Positions 27,124-35,776 of a stretch of 64,000 nt of DNA are shown here, piece after piece (position 1 is the stretch's first letter; the number at the start of each line of letters is the position of its first letter). Origin of the DNA: Petroclostridium sp. X23 (GTDB lineage: Bacteria; Bacillota; Clostridia; SK-Y3). Both the position numbers and the translations under genes were made by a program. Location of the stretch: positions 186,001 to 250,000 of the forward strand of contig NZ_CP124862.1 in the NCBI RefSeq assembly GCF_030013905.1, read 5' to 3'. The notes beneath the pieces are model-generated. The model was not told the origin of the DNA, did no database searches, and saw nothing but the letters and a program-made list of their open reading frames with translations.

Positions 27124-27179
27124 TTGACACATAAATTTATTTATGCTAATATTAATATATAAAACATATGACGTTTAAT
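27124..27179 (+). promoter_or_regulatory. Proximal promoter with 21-bp palindrome, ABC/transketolase cluster
   Basis: TTGACA 27124-27129, 17-bp spacer, TAATAT 27147-27152. At 27159-27179 the sequence with core AAACATATGACGTTTAAT matches the operator in front of the cluster's own GntR gene (36581-36601) at 19 of 21 positions. It should be the main regulated start of the operon. Confidence 0.7.
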
Positions 27180-27287
27180 GTATGATGATATTTTGGTTAA
27201 GTCAAATATTTTCTAGTCTAGATTTACTGTGATTAAAAATCAAATTATTTTCTCGAAAATTTAATTACAAAGTGGGAGTTGGTTCAA

Positions 27288-28106
27288 ATGAATGAACAAA
27301 TAAAATACTTATGCGACCAGGCTAAAGTAATAAGGAAAGATATTGTGGAAATGGTGTACTTAGCTAAGGATGGGCATCCTGGGCCGGCATTGTCTATAAC
27401 AGATATTGTTGCATCGTTATATTTTAATCTAATGAAGTTGGATCCGCAAAATCCGGATTGGCCTGAAAGAGATAGGCTGATTCTTTCCAAAGGTCATGCC
27501 TGTCCCGCTGTTTATTCCGCATTGGCTAAGAAGGGCTACTATTCTGAAGAAATTCTTCCGACACTTAGGGCATTTGATTCCAAGCTGCAGGGACATCCGG
27601 TAGTGAACAAGACACCCGGAATTGATATGACATCAGGCTCCCTTGGAAATGGATTGTCAATCGGAGTTGGAATGGCTTTAGCTGCCAATTGCACCGGAAC
27701 AGACTATAATGTTTACGTAATCATGGGTGATGGTGAACTCCAAGAAGGTATAGTGTGGGAAGGTATGATGACAGCCACAAAATACAAACTGGGAAAACTC
27801 ATTGTTTTTGTTGATCATAATGGTTGGCAGAGCGGAGACTCTGTTGAATGTATCAGCGGACTTTTGCCTATATATCAAAAATTCGAATCCTTTGGCTGGC
27901 ACTGCCAGGAAATAGACGGGCATGATATTGAAAGTATTCTAGGTGCTGTAAACACTGCTAAAAAAGAAGAAAACCGTCCATCTATGATTCTTTGCCGTAC
28001 GATTAAAGGAAAAGGAGTTCCATTTATGGAAAATGACAACTCATGGCACAAGAGGGTCCCTACTAAAGAACAATATGAAGAAGCAATGAAAATTCTGGGG
28101 GTGTAA
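27288..28106 (+). CDS. Transketolase-like protein, N-terminal subunit (second set)
   Basis: 272 residues with the TPP motif GDGELQEG...VDHNGWQ and the conserved RDRLILSKGHA and GSLGNGLSIGVG segments. ATG 27288 follows GTGGGAG. The sequence is distinctly different from the pair at 8845, and neighbours differ too. Association with an ApnO-like oxidoreductase and ribose-type ABC genes is reminiscent of branched-pentose (apiose/apionate) pathways that use a split transketolase, a hypothesis only. Confidence 0.87.
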   Translation: MNEQIKYLCDQAKVIRKDIVEMVYLAKDGHPGPALSITDIVASLYFNLMKLDPQNPDWPERDRLILSKGHACPAVYSALAKKGYYSEEILPTLRAFDSKLQGHPVVNKTPGIDMTSGSLGNGLSIGVGMALAANCTGTDYNVYVIMGDGELQEGIVWEGMMTATKYKLGKLIVFVDHNGWQSGDSVECISGLLPIYQKFESFGWHCQEIDGHDIESILGAVNTAKKEENRPSMILCRTIKGKGVPFMENDNSWHKRVPTKEQYEEAMKILGV

Positions 28107-28109
28107 TTG

Positions 28110-29054
28110 ATGGAGAAATTTAAAGGTTCCAGAGAGGCATTTATCGCAAGTTTTATGGAATTGGCTGAAAAGGACCCAAAGGTTGTCATGGTTTCCGCAG
28201 ATTCTGTTAAGGCGGCAAGGGCAACGGATTTTGTTGAAAAATATCCAAACAGGTATTTTGAGGCAGGTATAGCAGAACAAAACGCTGTGGCAATCGCTGC
28301 GGGTCTTGCATCCTGCGGATTAAAACCTTATGTTGTGACATATGGCGGATTTATTACGATGAGAGCTTGTGAGCAGGTGCGCACATTTGTAGCTTATCCT
28401 GGATTCAATGTAAAATTAATAGGTCTTAATGCGGGATTAATTGGCGGAGAACGCGAAGGCTGTACTCATCAAGCTTTAGAAGATATGGGAATAATCAGGA
28501 GTATTCCGGGTATTACGCTGGTTGCCCCTGCTGATGCACTTGAGGTTTACCACGCTGCCAATGCAATCGCAGAGATTGATGGTCCTGTTTATCTAAGGCT
28601 TGGAAGCGGCCGTGAACCGGACGTGTTTTCGGGAGACATACCCTTTGAATTAGGAAAGATAAGGATTATAAAAAAATATGGAACGGATGCTGCAATATTT
28701 GTGAATGGATTTATTACCGATCGCGCAATAAAAGCAGCAGAGCTTCTTGATTCGGAGGGAATAAAGCCTACATTGGTAGAAGTCCATACTTTAAGGCCTG
28801 TAGATGTTGAAGGAATAACTGCTGTGCTGAGTAGATGCAAAGCGGTTGTGACGGTAGAAGACCACAATATCAATGGAGGTCTGGGAAGCGTGATTGCAGA
28901 AATCAGTGCGGAGCACTGTCCGACTCCTTTGATAAGAGCCGGCCTAATGGATATCTTCCCTGAGTCCGGCCCCGCGGATATACTTGCCGACAATTATAAT
29001 ATGTCGGTTCAAGATATTGTTAATGCAGTTAAAAAGGTATTGCTAAAAAAATAA
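28110..29054 (+). CDS. Transketolase-like protein, C-terminal subunit (second set)
   Basis: 314 residues; the catalytic region is GIAEQNAVAIAAGLAS, and CTHQALEDMGIIRSIPG corresponds to the conserved His segment. ATG 28110 starts 4 nt after the stop of the N-terminal subunit, with CTGGGGGTG inside that gene's end as ribosome site, so the two subunits are coupled and should be made in equal amounts. Confidence 0.87.
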   Translation: MEKFKGSREAFIASFMELAEKDPKVVMVSADSVKAARATDFVEKYPNRYFEAGIAEQNAVAIAAGLASCGLKPYVVTYGGFITMRACEQVRTFVAYPGFNVKLIGLNAGLIGGEREGCTHQALEDMGIIRSIPGITLVAPADALEVYHAANAIAEIDGPVYLRLGSGREPDVFSGDIPFELGKIRIIKKYGTDAAIFVNGFITDRAIKAAELLDSEGIKPTLVEVHTLRPVDVEGITAVLSRCKAVVTVEDHNINGGLGSVIAEISAEHCPTPLIRAGLMDIFPESGPADILADNYNMSVQDIVNAVKKVLLKK

Positions 29055-29072
29055 ATCAGGAGGATAATTGAT

Positions 29073-29933
29073 ATGAGTGAAAAAGTAAAGGTAACCGTCG
29101 TCGGTGCCGGCGGTAAAATGGGTACACGTGTGACCAATAATCTTGCAAAGCACGTGGATGAAATTGAGCTCTATTTTGTTGAAAATAGTGAATTTGGTGT
29201 AAAGGCTATACGTGATAGGGGTTTTGATGTAACACCTGCTGAAGTAGCTGTTCCGGCTGCAGATATTACTGTACTGGCAGTACCTGACAGCGTGATAAAG
29301 GTTGTATCGGAAGGGATTGTGAACTTGCTTCGCCCCGGTACGGCACTCATCATTCTCGATCCTGCTGCAGCTGTTGCAAAGGAGCTGTCTTTAAGAGATG
29401 ATTGCACCTTTGCCGTTACACATCCATGCCATCCTTCATATTTTCTTGATCAGGATACGTATGAATCCAGAAATGATTATTTTGGCGGACTTGGAGGGAA
29501 GCAGGATATCGTGATGGCTCTGATCCAGGGGGATGAAAAGGTTTTTGAACAGGCAAGAAAAGTATCGGAAATTATGTTTGAACCTGTAGTTAACAGCTAC
29601 GTGATGGGAATCAGGGATATTGCTTTCCTGGAGCCTACCCTTGTAGAGCTGCTCGGAGCTACCTGCTTGTATGCGATGGCTGAAACCGTAAACGAAGCTG
29701 AAAGAAGAGGCATTCCCCGTGAGGCCGCAATTTCATTCCTTGCCGGTCATATTTACAACCTTTCTGCCAATTTCCTCGGTATACTGGATGCCAAGGTATC
29801 TGATGCCTGTCAGGTTGCTATAGGACTGGGCAATCGCCTGGTACTTAGGGAGGATTGGAAAAAGATTTGGGATGACACAGTGCTGGATAATGTAATAGCT
29901 ACAATGCTCCATCCAGAGAATCCTAAGATATAA
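29073..29933 (+). CDS. NAD-dependent oxidoreductase of the PGDH_C/ApnO type
   Basis: 286 residues. An N-terminal Rossmann fold (VTVVGAGGKMGTRV) is followed by an all-helical C-terminal half with FLEPTLVELLGATC, the layout of proteins annotated as phosphogluconate dehydrogenase C-terminal domain. The motif THPCHPSYF is conspicuous. From memory, characterised members include D-apionate oxidoisomerase ApnO, which would fit a sugar-acid catabolic operon. AGGAGG precedes ATG 29073, and it is co-transcribed with the transketolase genes. Substrate is inferred, not seen. Confidence 0.75.
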   Translation: MSEKVKVTVVGAGGKMGTRVTNNLAKHVDEIELYFVENSEFGVKAIRDRGFDVTPAEVAVPAADITVLAVPDSVIKVVSEGIVNLLRPGTALIILDPAAAVAKELSLRDDCTFAVTHPCHPSYFLDQDTYESRNDYFGGLGGKQDIVMALIQGDEKVFEQARKVSEIMFEPVVNSYVMGIRDIAFLEPTLVELLGATCLYAMAETVNEAERRGIPREAAISFLAGHIYNLSANFLGILDAKVSDACQVAIGLGNRLVLREDWKKIWDDTVLDNVIATMLHPENPKI

Positions 29934-30228
29934 TATCGATGTATAGATAAAAAACTCTGAAGTTATAAATATAATATTGCTCCAGCAACTGATATTCCAA
30001 ATCTAAGAGCTTATATTACTCATGTTTAAGATCAGGGGACATCCCTCTCCTTCGTCAAGGAATGTCCTCAAAGAATCCTTTAAAACTCGTTTCGTTCAAA
30101 CGATAAAGGTATCTATCCTACACTTTGTAAACAATCTCTAAGATTTTCAATAAGGTTGCTTACGTATGATTATATTTTACTTTTAGAGTCTTTTTCTATA
30201 AATATAAAATTAATGGAGGTTGGAAAAA
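29934..30228 (+). other. Gap with two hairpins before the ABC binding-protein gene
   Basis: No gene is seen. At about 30036-30070 GGGGACATCCCT pairs, with wobbles, with AGGAATGTCCTC. At about 30085-30105 TCGTTT-CGTTC-AAACGA makes a second hairpin. The loop TTCGTTCAAAC also occurs in the loop of the long palindrome at 50968-51138. No matching 21-bp operator is present, so the downstream genes may be read through from the transketolase promoters or from an unrecognised start. Confidence 0.4.
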
Positions 30229-31359
30229 ATGAAAAAGAGACTTATAGGAGTAGTATTGAGCCTGGTCATGACGATGGGTTTGTTTGCCGGATGCGGAAGT
30301 TCACAAAAACAGGAAAACGCCCCAGCTCCAACTCAAGCAGCAACCAAACAGGAATCTGCCAAGCCAGATGCAGGACAAGCCGGCAAGGAAGCGGTTGAAG
30401 CTTTAAAACCGGATAATGTATTGAAAAGCGGGAAATATGTTATCGGACTTTCTAACTCATATTTCGGCAACACCTGGAGAAAGCAAATGGTTGAAGCATT
30501 TACCAATGCAGCTAAAGAAGCAAAAGCAGCCGGATACATATCTGATTATGAGATCCAAAATGGTGATGGTACAGTAAACTCACAAATCGCGCAAATCAAC
30601 AGTTTTATTTTAAGTAAGGTTGACGCTATTGCCATTTGTGCAGCATCCCCAACAGCATTGAACAGTACAATACAAAAAGCCCTGGATGCAGGCATCAAGG
30701 TAGTCGCATTTGATTCAATTGTTGAACTTGATGGGGTCTATACAATGGATTATCCTTGGGAGCAAATAGGAACAGACAGTGTTGAATTTGTTGCTAAAAA
30801 ATTAGGTGGGAAAGGTAATATTGTTGTAGTTAGAGGAGTTTCCGGAGCAGCTCCGGATAAAGGGATTTATGCCGGAATTACAGAAACGCTTAAGAAATAT
30901 CCAGATATTAAACTAGTACAGGAAGTTATAGGTGAAGCCAGTGCTACAAAAACACAAGAAGAACTGATCAAGGTGTTGCCATCCCTTCCTGAAATAGATG
31001 CTGTTATTACACATTGCGGCGGTGATGCAATAGGCGTTGTGAATGCATTTGAACAGGCCGGCAAAGAGACTCCTATTATTATCGGCGACAATACTGCTGA
31101 ATTTATAAACTGGTGGTCGGAAAAGAAAGACTATGAGACATTAAGCCAAGGATCTACACCGGGATGTGGAGCTGCAGCTTTCTGGACAGCACTGGATATC
31201 CTTAATGGTTATGATGTACCGAAAAAAATGATGTTAGCTGTGCCTCATATCACTAATGACAATCTGAAAGATTATCAAGGAATGAAGCCAGGCACATTTG
31301 TATCGCCAAACTTCACAAATGAATATGTAATTAAGAATATAATTGATGCAGCAAAATAA
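30229..31359 (+). CDS. Ribose-type ABC transporter substrate-binding lipoprotein
   Basis: 376 residues. Signal peptide with lipobox GLFAGCGSS, a low-complexity linker rich in Ala, Gln and Pro, then a type-1 periplasmic binding domain of the RbsB class, with SNSYFGNTWRKQMVEAF and CAASPTALNSTIQKA. It delivers a sugar or sugar derivative to the permeases encoded downstream. ATG 30229 has TGGAGG about 9 nt upstream. A hairpin follows the gene, likely to raise its expression over the membrane components. Confidence 0.9.
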   Translation: MKKRLIGVVLSLVMTMGLFAGCGSSQKQENAPAPTQAATKQESAKPDAGQAGKEAVEALKPDNVLKSGKYVIGLSNSYFGNTWRKQMVEAFTNAAKEAKAAGYISDYEIQNGDGTVNSQIAQINSFILSKVDAIAICAASPTALNSTIQKALDAGIKVVAFDSIVELDGVYTMDYPWEQIGTDSVEFVAKKLGGKGNIVVVRGVSGAAPDKGIYAGITETLKKYPDIKLVQEVIGEASATKTQEELIKVLPSLPEIDAVITHCGGDAIGVVNAFEQAGKETPIIIGDNTAEFINWWSEKKDYETLSQGSTPGCGAAAFWTALDILNGYDVPKKMMLAVPHITNDNLKDYQGMKPGTFVSPNFTNEYVIKNIIDAAK

Positions 31360-31389
31360 TAACACTAACTGAAAAATACATTACTGAAG

Positions 31390-31418
31390 CGGCATTTATA
31401 CCTGTATAAATGCCGTTT
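31390..31418 (+). terminator. Hairpin between binding protein and ABC ATPase
   Basis: CGGCATTTATAC (31390-31401) pairs perfectly with GTATAAATGCCG (31404-31415), followed by TTTCT. Probably a partial terminator that lets some transcripts read into the ATPase-permease genes. Confidence 0.75.
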
Positions 31419-31435
31419 CTAAAATTCAAGAAAGT

Positions 31436-33910
31436 ATGGTGGTAAGCTTGGGAAATTTAGGGGAATGTTCATCAAGTAAGAGAGAAGTTTTTTTAGAAGC
31501 CCAAGGCCTTTTGAAAACTTATGGACCGACAACGGCTGTTAATCATTTGGATATTAAAATATACAAAGGCGAAGTATTAGCGCTCATTGGGGGAAATGGT
31601 GCTGGAAAGAGCACACTCACAAAACTTCTGGCAGGGATCGTGCAATCAGATCAGGGATCAATCAGCATTGAAGGAGAAGAAATGAATCTGGATAAATATT
31701 CTCCGGCAGTAGCCAGAAAGAAAGGAATCCGCGTAGTGCACCAGGAGCTGTCGCTGTGTAGAAATCTGACAGTGTACGAGAATTTCTATACTGAACAGTT
31801 TCAAAGATTTGATAAAAAATCGTTTGATTGGCGGAAACGAGCCAAAGAACTTGCTAAAGAAGCTCTTGATAATGTCTTTCCAAACCACGGGATAAATGTT
31901 AATGCCGGTTTATCGACATTAAGTATTGCACAACAGCAGATGGTGGAAATTGCAAGGGCAACAAATGACCCTGATGTAAAAATGCTTGTTCTGGATGAAC
32001 CTACTTCATCATTACCGGCTGAGCAGACCAATCAGCTGCAGGAATATATAAAAAAGAGTGCAAGTACGGGAATAGCCTATATATACATCTCTCATCGTTT
32101 AAAAGAAGTTATGTTTTTGGCAGACCATATTTATATCATGCAGAACGGATCTGAAAAATACCAGTGTCCAATTTGCCATACCAGTGAAGAAGACATGGTT
32201 ATGAGAATGGGAGATGGCGTTGTTAAAGTCAACAAGGATAATACTATTGTATCTGTCGATTTTCCTATAAATGAGAACGTCAGCGTTAAGTTTAATAATT
32301 ATTCTACAAATAAGCTGAAGAATGTAAATAATCAAATGTACGGCGGTGAAATTATAGCACTAACCGGTCTTGAAGGAAACGGACAGCTTGAGCTCCTTCA
32401 GGAAGTCTTCTTTCAGGCAGGTAAGAATGTACAGGGCGTTAAAGTAAATGGCAAGGCCGCATATGTTGCAGGAGACAGAAAAAAAGAGGGGATATTTCCA
32501 CTTTGGTCAATAGCAGAGAATACGGTTATTTCAAATATATCTGACGGACCTTTATTTAAAATATTTTCTGCAAAGTTCATAGATGAAATTGTTGATAAAT
32601 GGAATGGAAGATTAAAAACCAAATGCAATTCCTCGGAAGATCTGATTACCAGTTTGAGTGGGGGAAACCAACAAAAAGTTCTAATTGCCAGGGCGATGTG
32701 CGTGGATGCAGACATCATTTTATTAGATGACCCTACCAGGGGTGTTGATGTAGGTACAAAGCTGGAATTGTATGAAGTATTCAGAAATGCTGCAAAAGAG
32801 GGCAAGCTTGTCATTTGGAGAACATCGGATGACGCTGAGCTTGAGTACTGCACCAGACTATGTGTCTTAAACAGAGGTTCTATTGTAGGAGAATTCGGAC
32901 ATGAAGAATTAGAGCATTCTTCCATATTGAAATTAGCATTTCAGCAAAGTGAGAAAAAGCAAGAAACTAAGGAAATTAAAGAAGTTAAAAAAGCAAAAGA
33001 ACATAAGCTTTACATGTTTTCATTGATTTCAATGATTCTTCTTTATTCGATTTGCGGAATTTTGTCACCTGCAGTTTTCCAAAAGTTTGGATTTGAATTG
33101 CTGGCAGTAGGTTTTACACCCTTTATTTTCGCGGCACTGGCGCAAACATTTATAATCGGTCTTGGGCATATTGATTTAGGAATCGGTGGATTTATGGGAT
33201 TGATAAATGTTGTTTGTGCGACCGTTTTAGATCAAAACACGGGTTTGGGAATATTGCTTTTAATTAGCTTGCTTATGGTATATTCAAGTATGGGATTGAT
33301 CATATACTGGAGGGGAATACCGCCCATCATTGTTACACTGGGAATGTCCTTTGTATGGGTGGGTACAGCCTACGTTCTTCAGGATGTTCCGGGAGGGCAT
33401 GTGCCTGAATGGATGGTGAAATTCTTCAGTTTTAAGAATCCGGTTGCGGAAGGAATTATTTTATGGCTTGTATTTTCAATTGCTGCTGCAATATTGTTTT
33501 ATCGTTCCCGGTACGGTACTGTTTTACGGGGCTTTGGAAATAATGAAACTTCTATGATCAACAGCGGTTGGTCAAAAGCCAAAGCCTATTGGGCTACTTA
33601 TCTGGTAGCAGGATTGTTTGCAATGATGGGTGGTTTTGCTCAGTCAGCCATTACAGGTGCATCGGATGTCAATGCTTCCGCCACCTATACAATGCTTACT
33701 GTTGCGGCTGTTATTATAGGTGGGGGTCATTTTTCAGGCGGTATTGTGACACATATTGGTGCAGTTTTTGGAGGTATTTCTCTTACCATGATAAGTGTTT
33801 TACTGGGACTGATGAAGGTCAGTACGGATTTTACCGCAACAATCCAGGGATTAGTGCTGATTTTAATCCTTTCATTGAAGCTGATCAGAAAGGAGGAACA
33901 TAAACAATGA
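31436..33910 (+). CDS. Fused ribose-type ABC ATPase (two domains) and permease
   Basis: 824 residues, a fusion. Residues about 15-250 form ABC domain 1 (Walker A GGNGAGKST, LSIAQQQ, Walker B LVLDEPTSS). Residues about 270-500 form ABC domain 2 with a degenerate P-loop (GLEGNGQ) but intact LSGGNQQK and LLDDPTRGVD. A Lys/Glu-rich linker follows, and from about 525 a complete RbsC-like permease with eight or more hydrophobic segments. RbsA and RbsC are normally separate. A second permease gene overlaps its end by 4 bp, so the importer probably has two different permease halves, one tethered. Confidence 0.9.
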   Translation: MVVSLGNLGECSSSKREVFLEAQGLLKTYGPTTAVNHLDIKIYKGEVLALIGGNGAGKSTLTKLLAGIVQSDQGSISIEGEEMNLDKYSPAVARKKGIRVVHQELSLCRNLTVYENFYTEQFQRFDKKSFDWRKRAKELAKEALDNVFPNHGINVNAGLSTLSIAQQQMVEIARATNDPDVKMLVLDEPTSSLPAEQTNQLQEYIKKSASTGIAYIYISHRLKEVMFLADHIYIMQNGSEKYQCPICHTSEEDMVMRMGDGVVKVNKDNTIVSVDFPINENVSVKFNNYSTNKLKNVNNQMYGGEIIALTGLEGNGQLELLQEVFFQAGKNVQGVKVNGKAAYVAGDRKKEGIFPLWSIAENTVISNISDGPLFKIFSAKFIDEIVDKWNGRLKTKCNSSEDLITSLSGGNQQKVLIARAMCVDADIILLDDPTRGVDVGTKLELYEVFRNAAKEGKLVIWRTSDDAELEYCTRLCVLNRGSIVGEFGHEELEHSSILKLAFQQSEKKQETKEIKEVKKAKEHKLYMFSLISMILLYSICGILSPAVFQKFGFELLAVGFTPFIFAALAQTFIIGLGHIDLGIGGFMGLINVVCATVLDQNTGLGILLLISLLMVYSSMGLIIYWRGIPPIIVTLGMSFVWVGTAYVLQDVPGGHVPEWMVKFFSFKNPVAEGIILWLVFSIAAAILFYRSRYGTVLRGFGNNETSMINSGWSKAKAYWATYLVAGLFAMMGGFAQSAITGASDVNASATYTMLTVAAVIIGGGHFSGGIVTHIGAVFGGISLTMISVLLGLMKVSTDFTATIQGLVLILILSLKLIRKEEHKQ

Positions 33911-34884
33911 ATAAAATAGTGAACTATATAAAAAACAACAATTGGGTTTGGGCTGCAATCGGAGCTTTTCTGCTATGGCTGATTATGGGTATCTCATCAG
34001 GAAGACTTAACCTGGATAGTTTCTTGTCCAATGCCTATACAGCATCCTTTCTAGCAATAATCGCATTTGGGCAGATGCTTGTTGTAACTACCGGAAGAGG
34101 AGCAATAGACCTATCAATTCCAGGTGTACTAACTTTTTCGGCATTTGTCTCTGTGAGTATTATTAATGGACAAAATAAAAATTTGATCCTTGCAATTTTA
34201 GCAATCATTGTAGTAGGTGCGGTAATCGGATTTTTTAACAGCATATTTGTTATGTATTTAAGAATACCTGCAATAATAGCAACAATGGCAATGAACTACA
34301 TACTTACAACAGCAGCATTATTGATAAATAAGAATTTTTCGATATTCGCAATTGCTCCTGCTCTTAAAGCTGTTACAAGGGCGAAGATTTTGGGTATTCC
34401 TTTGATGATATACATCATAACAGTACTGGCAATATTCATCTGGACTATATTAAATAAAACTCCGTATGGGAAATCTTTGCATGCAGTTGGACAGAATATA
34501 GATGCAGCACGGCTTGCCGGCATTAAGGTTGTTAGAGTAGAAATGATAACATACATGGCCAGCAGCATCCTGGCGGCTTTGGCAGGAATGTTGATTTCTG
34601 CAAGGGTAGGAGGAGCCCTCCTTGGTATGGGAGATGCTTATTTACTCGAAACGGTTGCTAGTATTGTTGTTGGAGGAACTTTAATTTCAGGGGGCAAGGC
34701 AAATGTTGTAGGCACTCTTGCAGGATGTCTGTTTCTTGGTTTGGTTGTAACATCCATGCAGATTATGGGATTCTCGGTAGGGGCTCAGAATATTCTTAAG
34801 GGACTGCTGATAATCATTGTTATAGTTTTAGGAGCTGCTTCAACAAATAGCAATAAGCACGTAAAAAGACTTAAAAATATTTAA
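33907..34884 (+). CDS. Ribose-type ABC transporter permease
   Basis: 325 residues, about nine hydrophobic segments, of the RbsC/BPD_transp_2 family. The conserved GRGAIDLSIPGVLTFSA and AVGQNIDAARLAGIKV regions are seen. ATG 33907 overlaps the upstream TGA in ATGA, so translation is coupled to the fused protein. It is expected to form a heterodimeric pore with the permease half of that fusion. Confidence 0.9.
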   Translation: MNKIVNYIKNNNWVWAAIGAFLLWLIMGISSGRLNLDSFLSNAYTASFLAIIAFGQMLVVTTGRGAIDLSIPGVLTFSAFVSVSIINGQNKNLILAILAIIVVGAVIGFFNSIFVMYLRIPAIIATMAMNYILTTAALLINKNFSIFAIAPALKAVTRAKILGIPLMIYIITVLAIFIWTILNKTPYGKSLHAVGQNIDAARLAGIKVVRVEMITYMASSILAALAGMLISARVGGALLGMGDAYLLETVASIVVGGTLISGGKANVVGTLAGCLFLGLVVTSMQIMGFSVGAQNILKGLLIIIVIVLGAASTNSNKHVKRLKNI

Positions 34885-34898
34885 AGGGGGAGAGAATA

Positions 34899-35642
34899 GT
34901 GATTATCGATGTTCATGCGCATATTGGGGTGGATGTTGTATTTGACGAAGAACTTACAGAAGAGCAACTGATAGAGGCATATAACAAGTACGGTATTGAT
35001 GGAGGAATTGTACAGCCATATCTTCCAAGGATATATATGGAAGATCATATGGATATTCATGATAGGATTTTTCAATTGACCAAAAACAAGGAAAAGAAAT
35101 TTTGGGGAATGGCATCTATTAATCCTCATTTTCGGCCGGAAGATTATGATAAGGAAGCCAAAAGATGCATTAATGAGTTGGGGTTTGTAGCAATTAAAAT
35201 CACTCCCATCGGGCATGCAACGCACCCTTCTTCAAAAGATGCTTTTCACGTATGGGAAGTGTGCAGGGAATTATCGGTGCCTTTGATGATTCATACCGGT
35301 GCGGGTATTCCATTTTCTGACCCAATAAGTGTTGAAAAAGCATTGGAGAGCTTTCCGGATGTGACTTGCGTGCTTGCCCATGCAGGTTCCGAAATGCATA
35401 ATCAGCAGGCAACATATCTTGCGAGAAAATTTGAAAATGTTTTTTTGGAACCAAGCTGGGTAGGCGTACTAGGAGTTATGAATATGATTAAACAGATAGG
35501 CTGTGAAAAGATATTGTTTTCTTCCGATAATATCTATAATATACCTGTGGAATTGGCGAAATATAAATCGCTAATCAGTAACCAAGATAATTTGGAAAAA
35601 GTACTATATAAAAATGCCGTAAAAATTTTCAATCTCAAATAA
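34899..35642 (+). CDS. Amidohydrolase-family metal-dependent hydrolase
   Basis: 247 residues, TIM-barrel amidohydrolase of the Amidohydro_2 kind. The metal motif HxH is in VDVHAHIG at the N-terminus as read from GTG 34899, with later histidines in LMIHTGAG and LAHAGSE and a late Asp in FSSDN. It could open a lactone or act as a decarboxylase or hydrolase on the pathway intermediate. GGGGGAGAG precedes the GTG start. It is the last gene of the cluster and is followed by a bidirectional terminator. Confidence 0.82.
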   Translation: MIIDVHAHIGVDVVFDEELTEEQLIEAYNKYGIDGGIVQPYLPRIYMEDHMDIHDRIFQLTKNKEKKFWGMASINPHFRPEDYDKEAKRCINELGFVAIKITPIGHATHPSSKDAFHVWEVCRELSVPLMIHTGAGIPFSDPISVEKALESFPDVTCVLAHAGSEMHNQQATYLARKFENVFLEPSWVGVLGVMNMIKQIGCEKILFSSDNIYNIPVELAKYKSLISNQDNLEKVLYKNAVKIFNLK

Positions 35643-35685
35643 AATGTGAAAGTCTGCTCTTTTAAACAGGCTGGAATTAACAAAT

Positions 35686-35740
35686 AAAAAATGTTTGATA
35701 TAAAGGATTTTATTATACTTTTATATCAAACATTTTTTTA
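35686..35740. terminator. Bidirectional terminator
   Basis: AAAAAATGTTTGATATAAA (from 35686) and TTTATATCAAACATTTTTT form a long stem with A and T runs on opposite ends. It separates the convergent amidohydrolase and GntR genes. Confidence 0.85.
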
Positions 35741-35776
35741 TTCACAGCATAAAGAGTAATGATTTCATTCTGAAGC

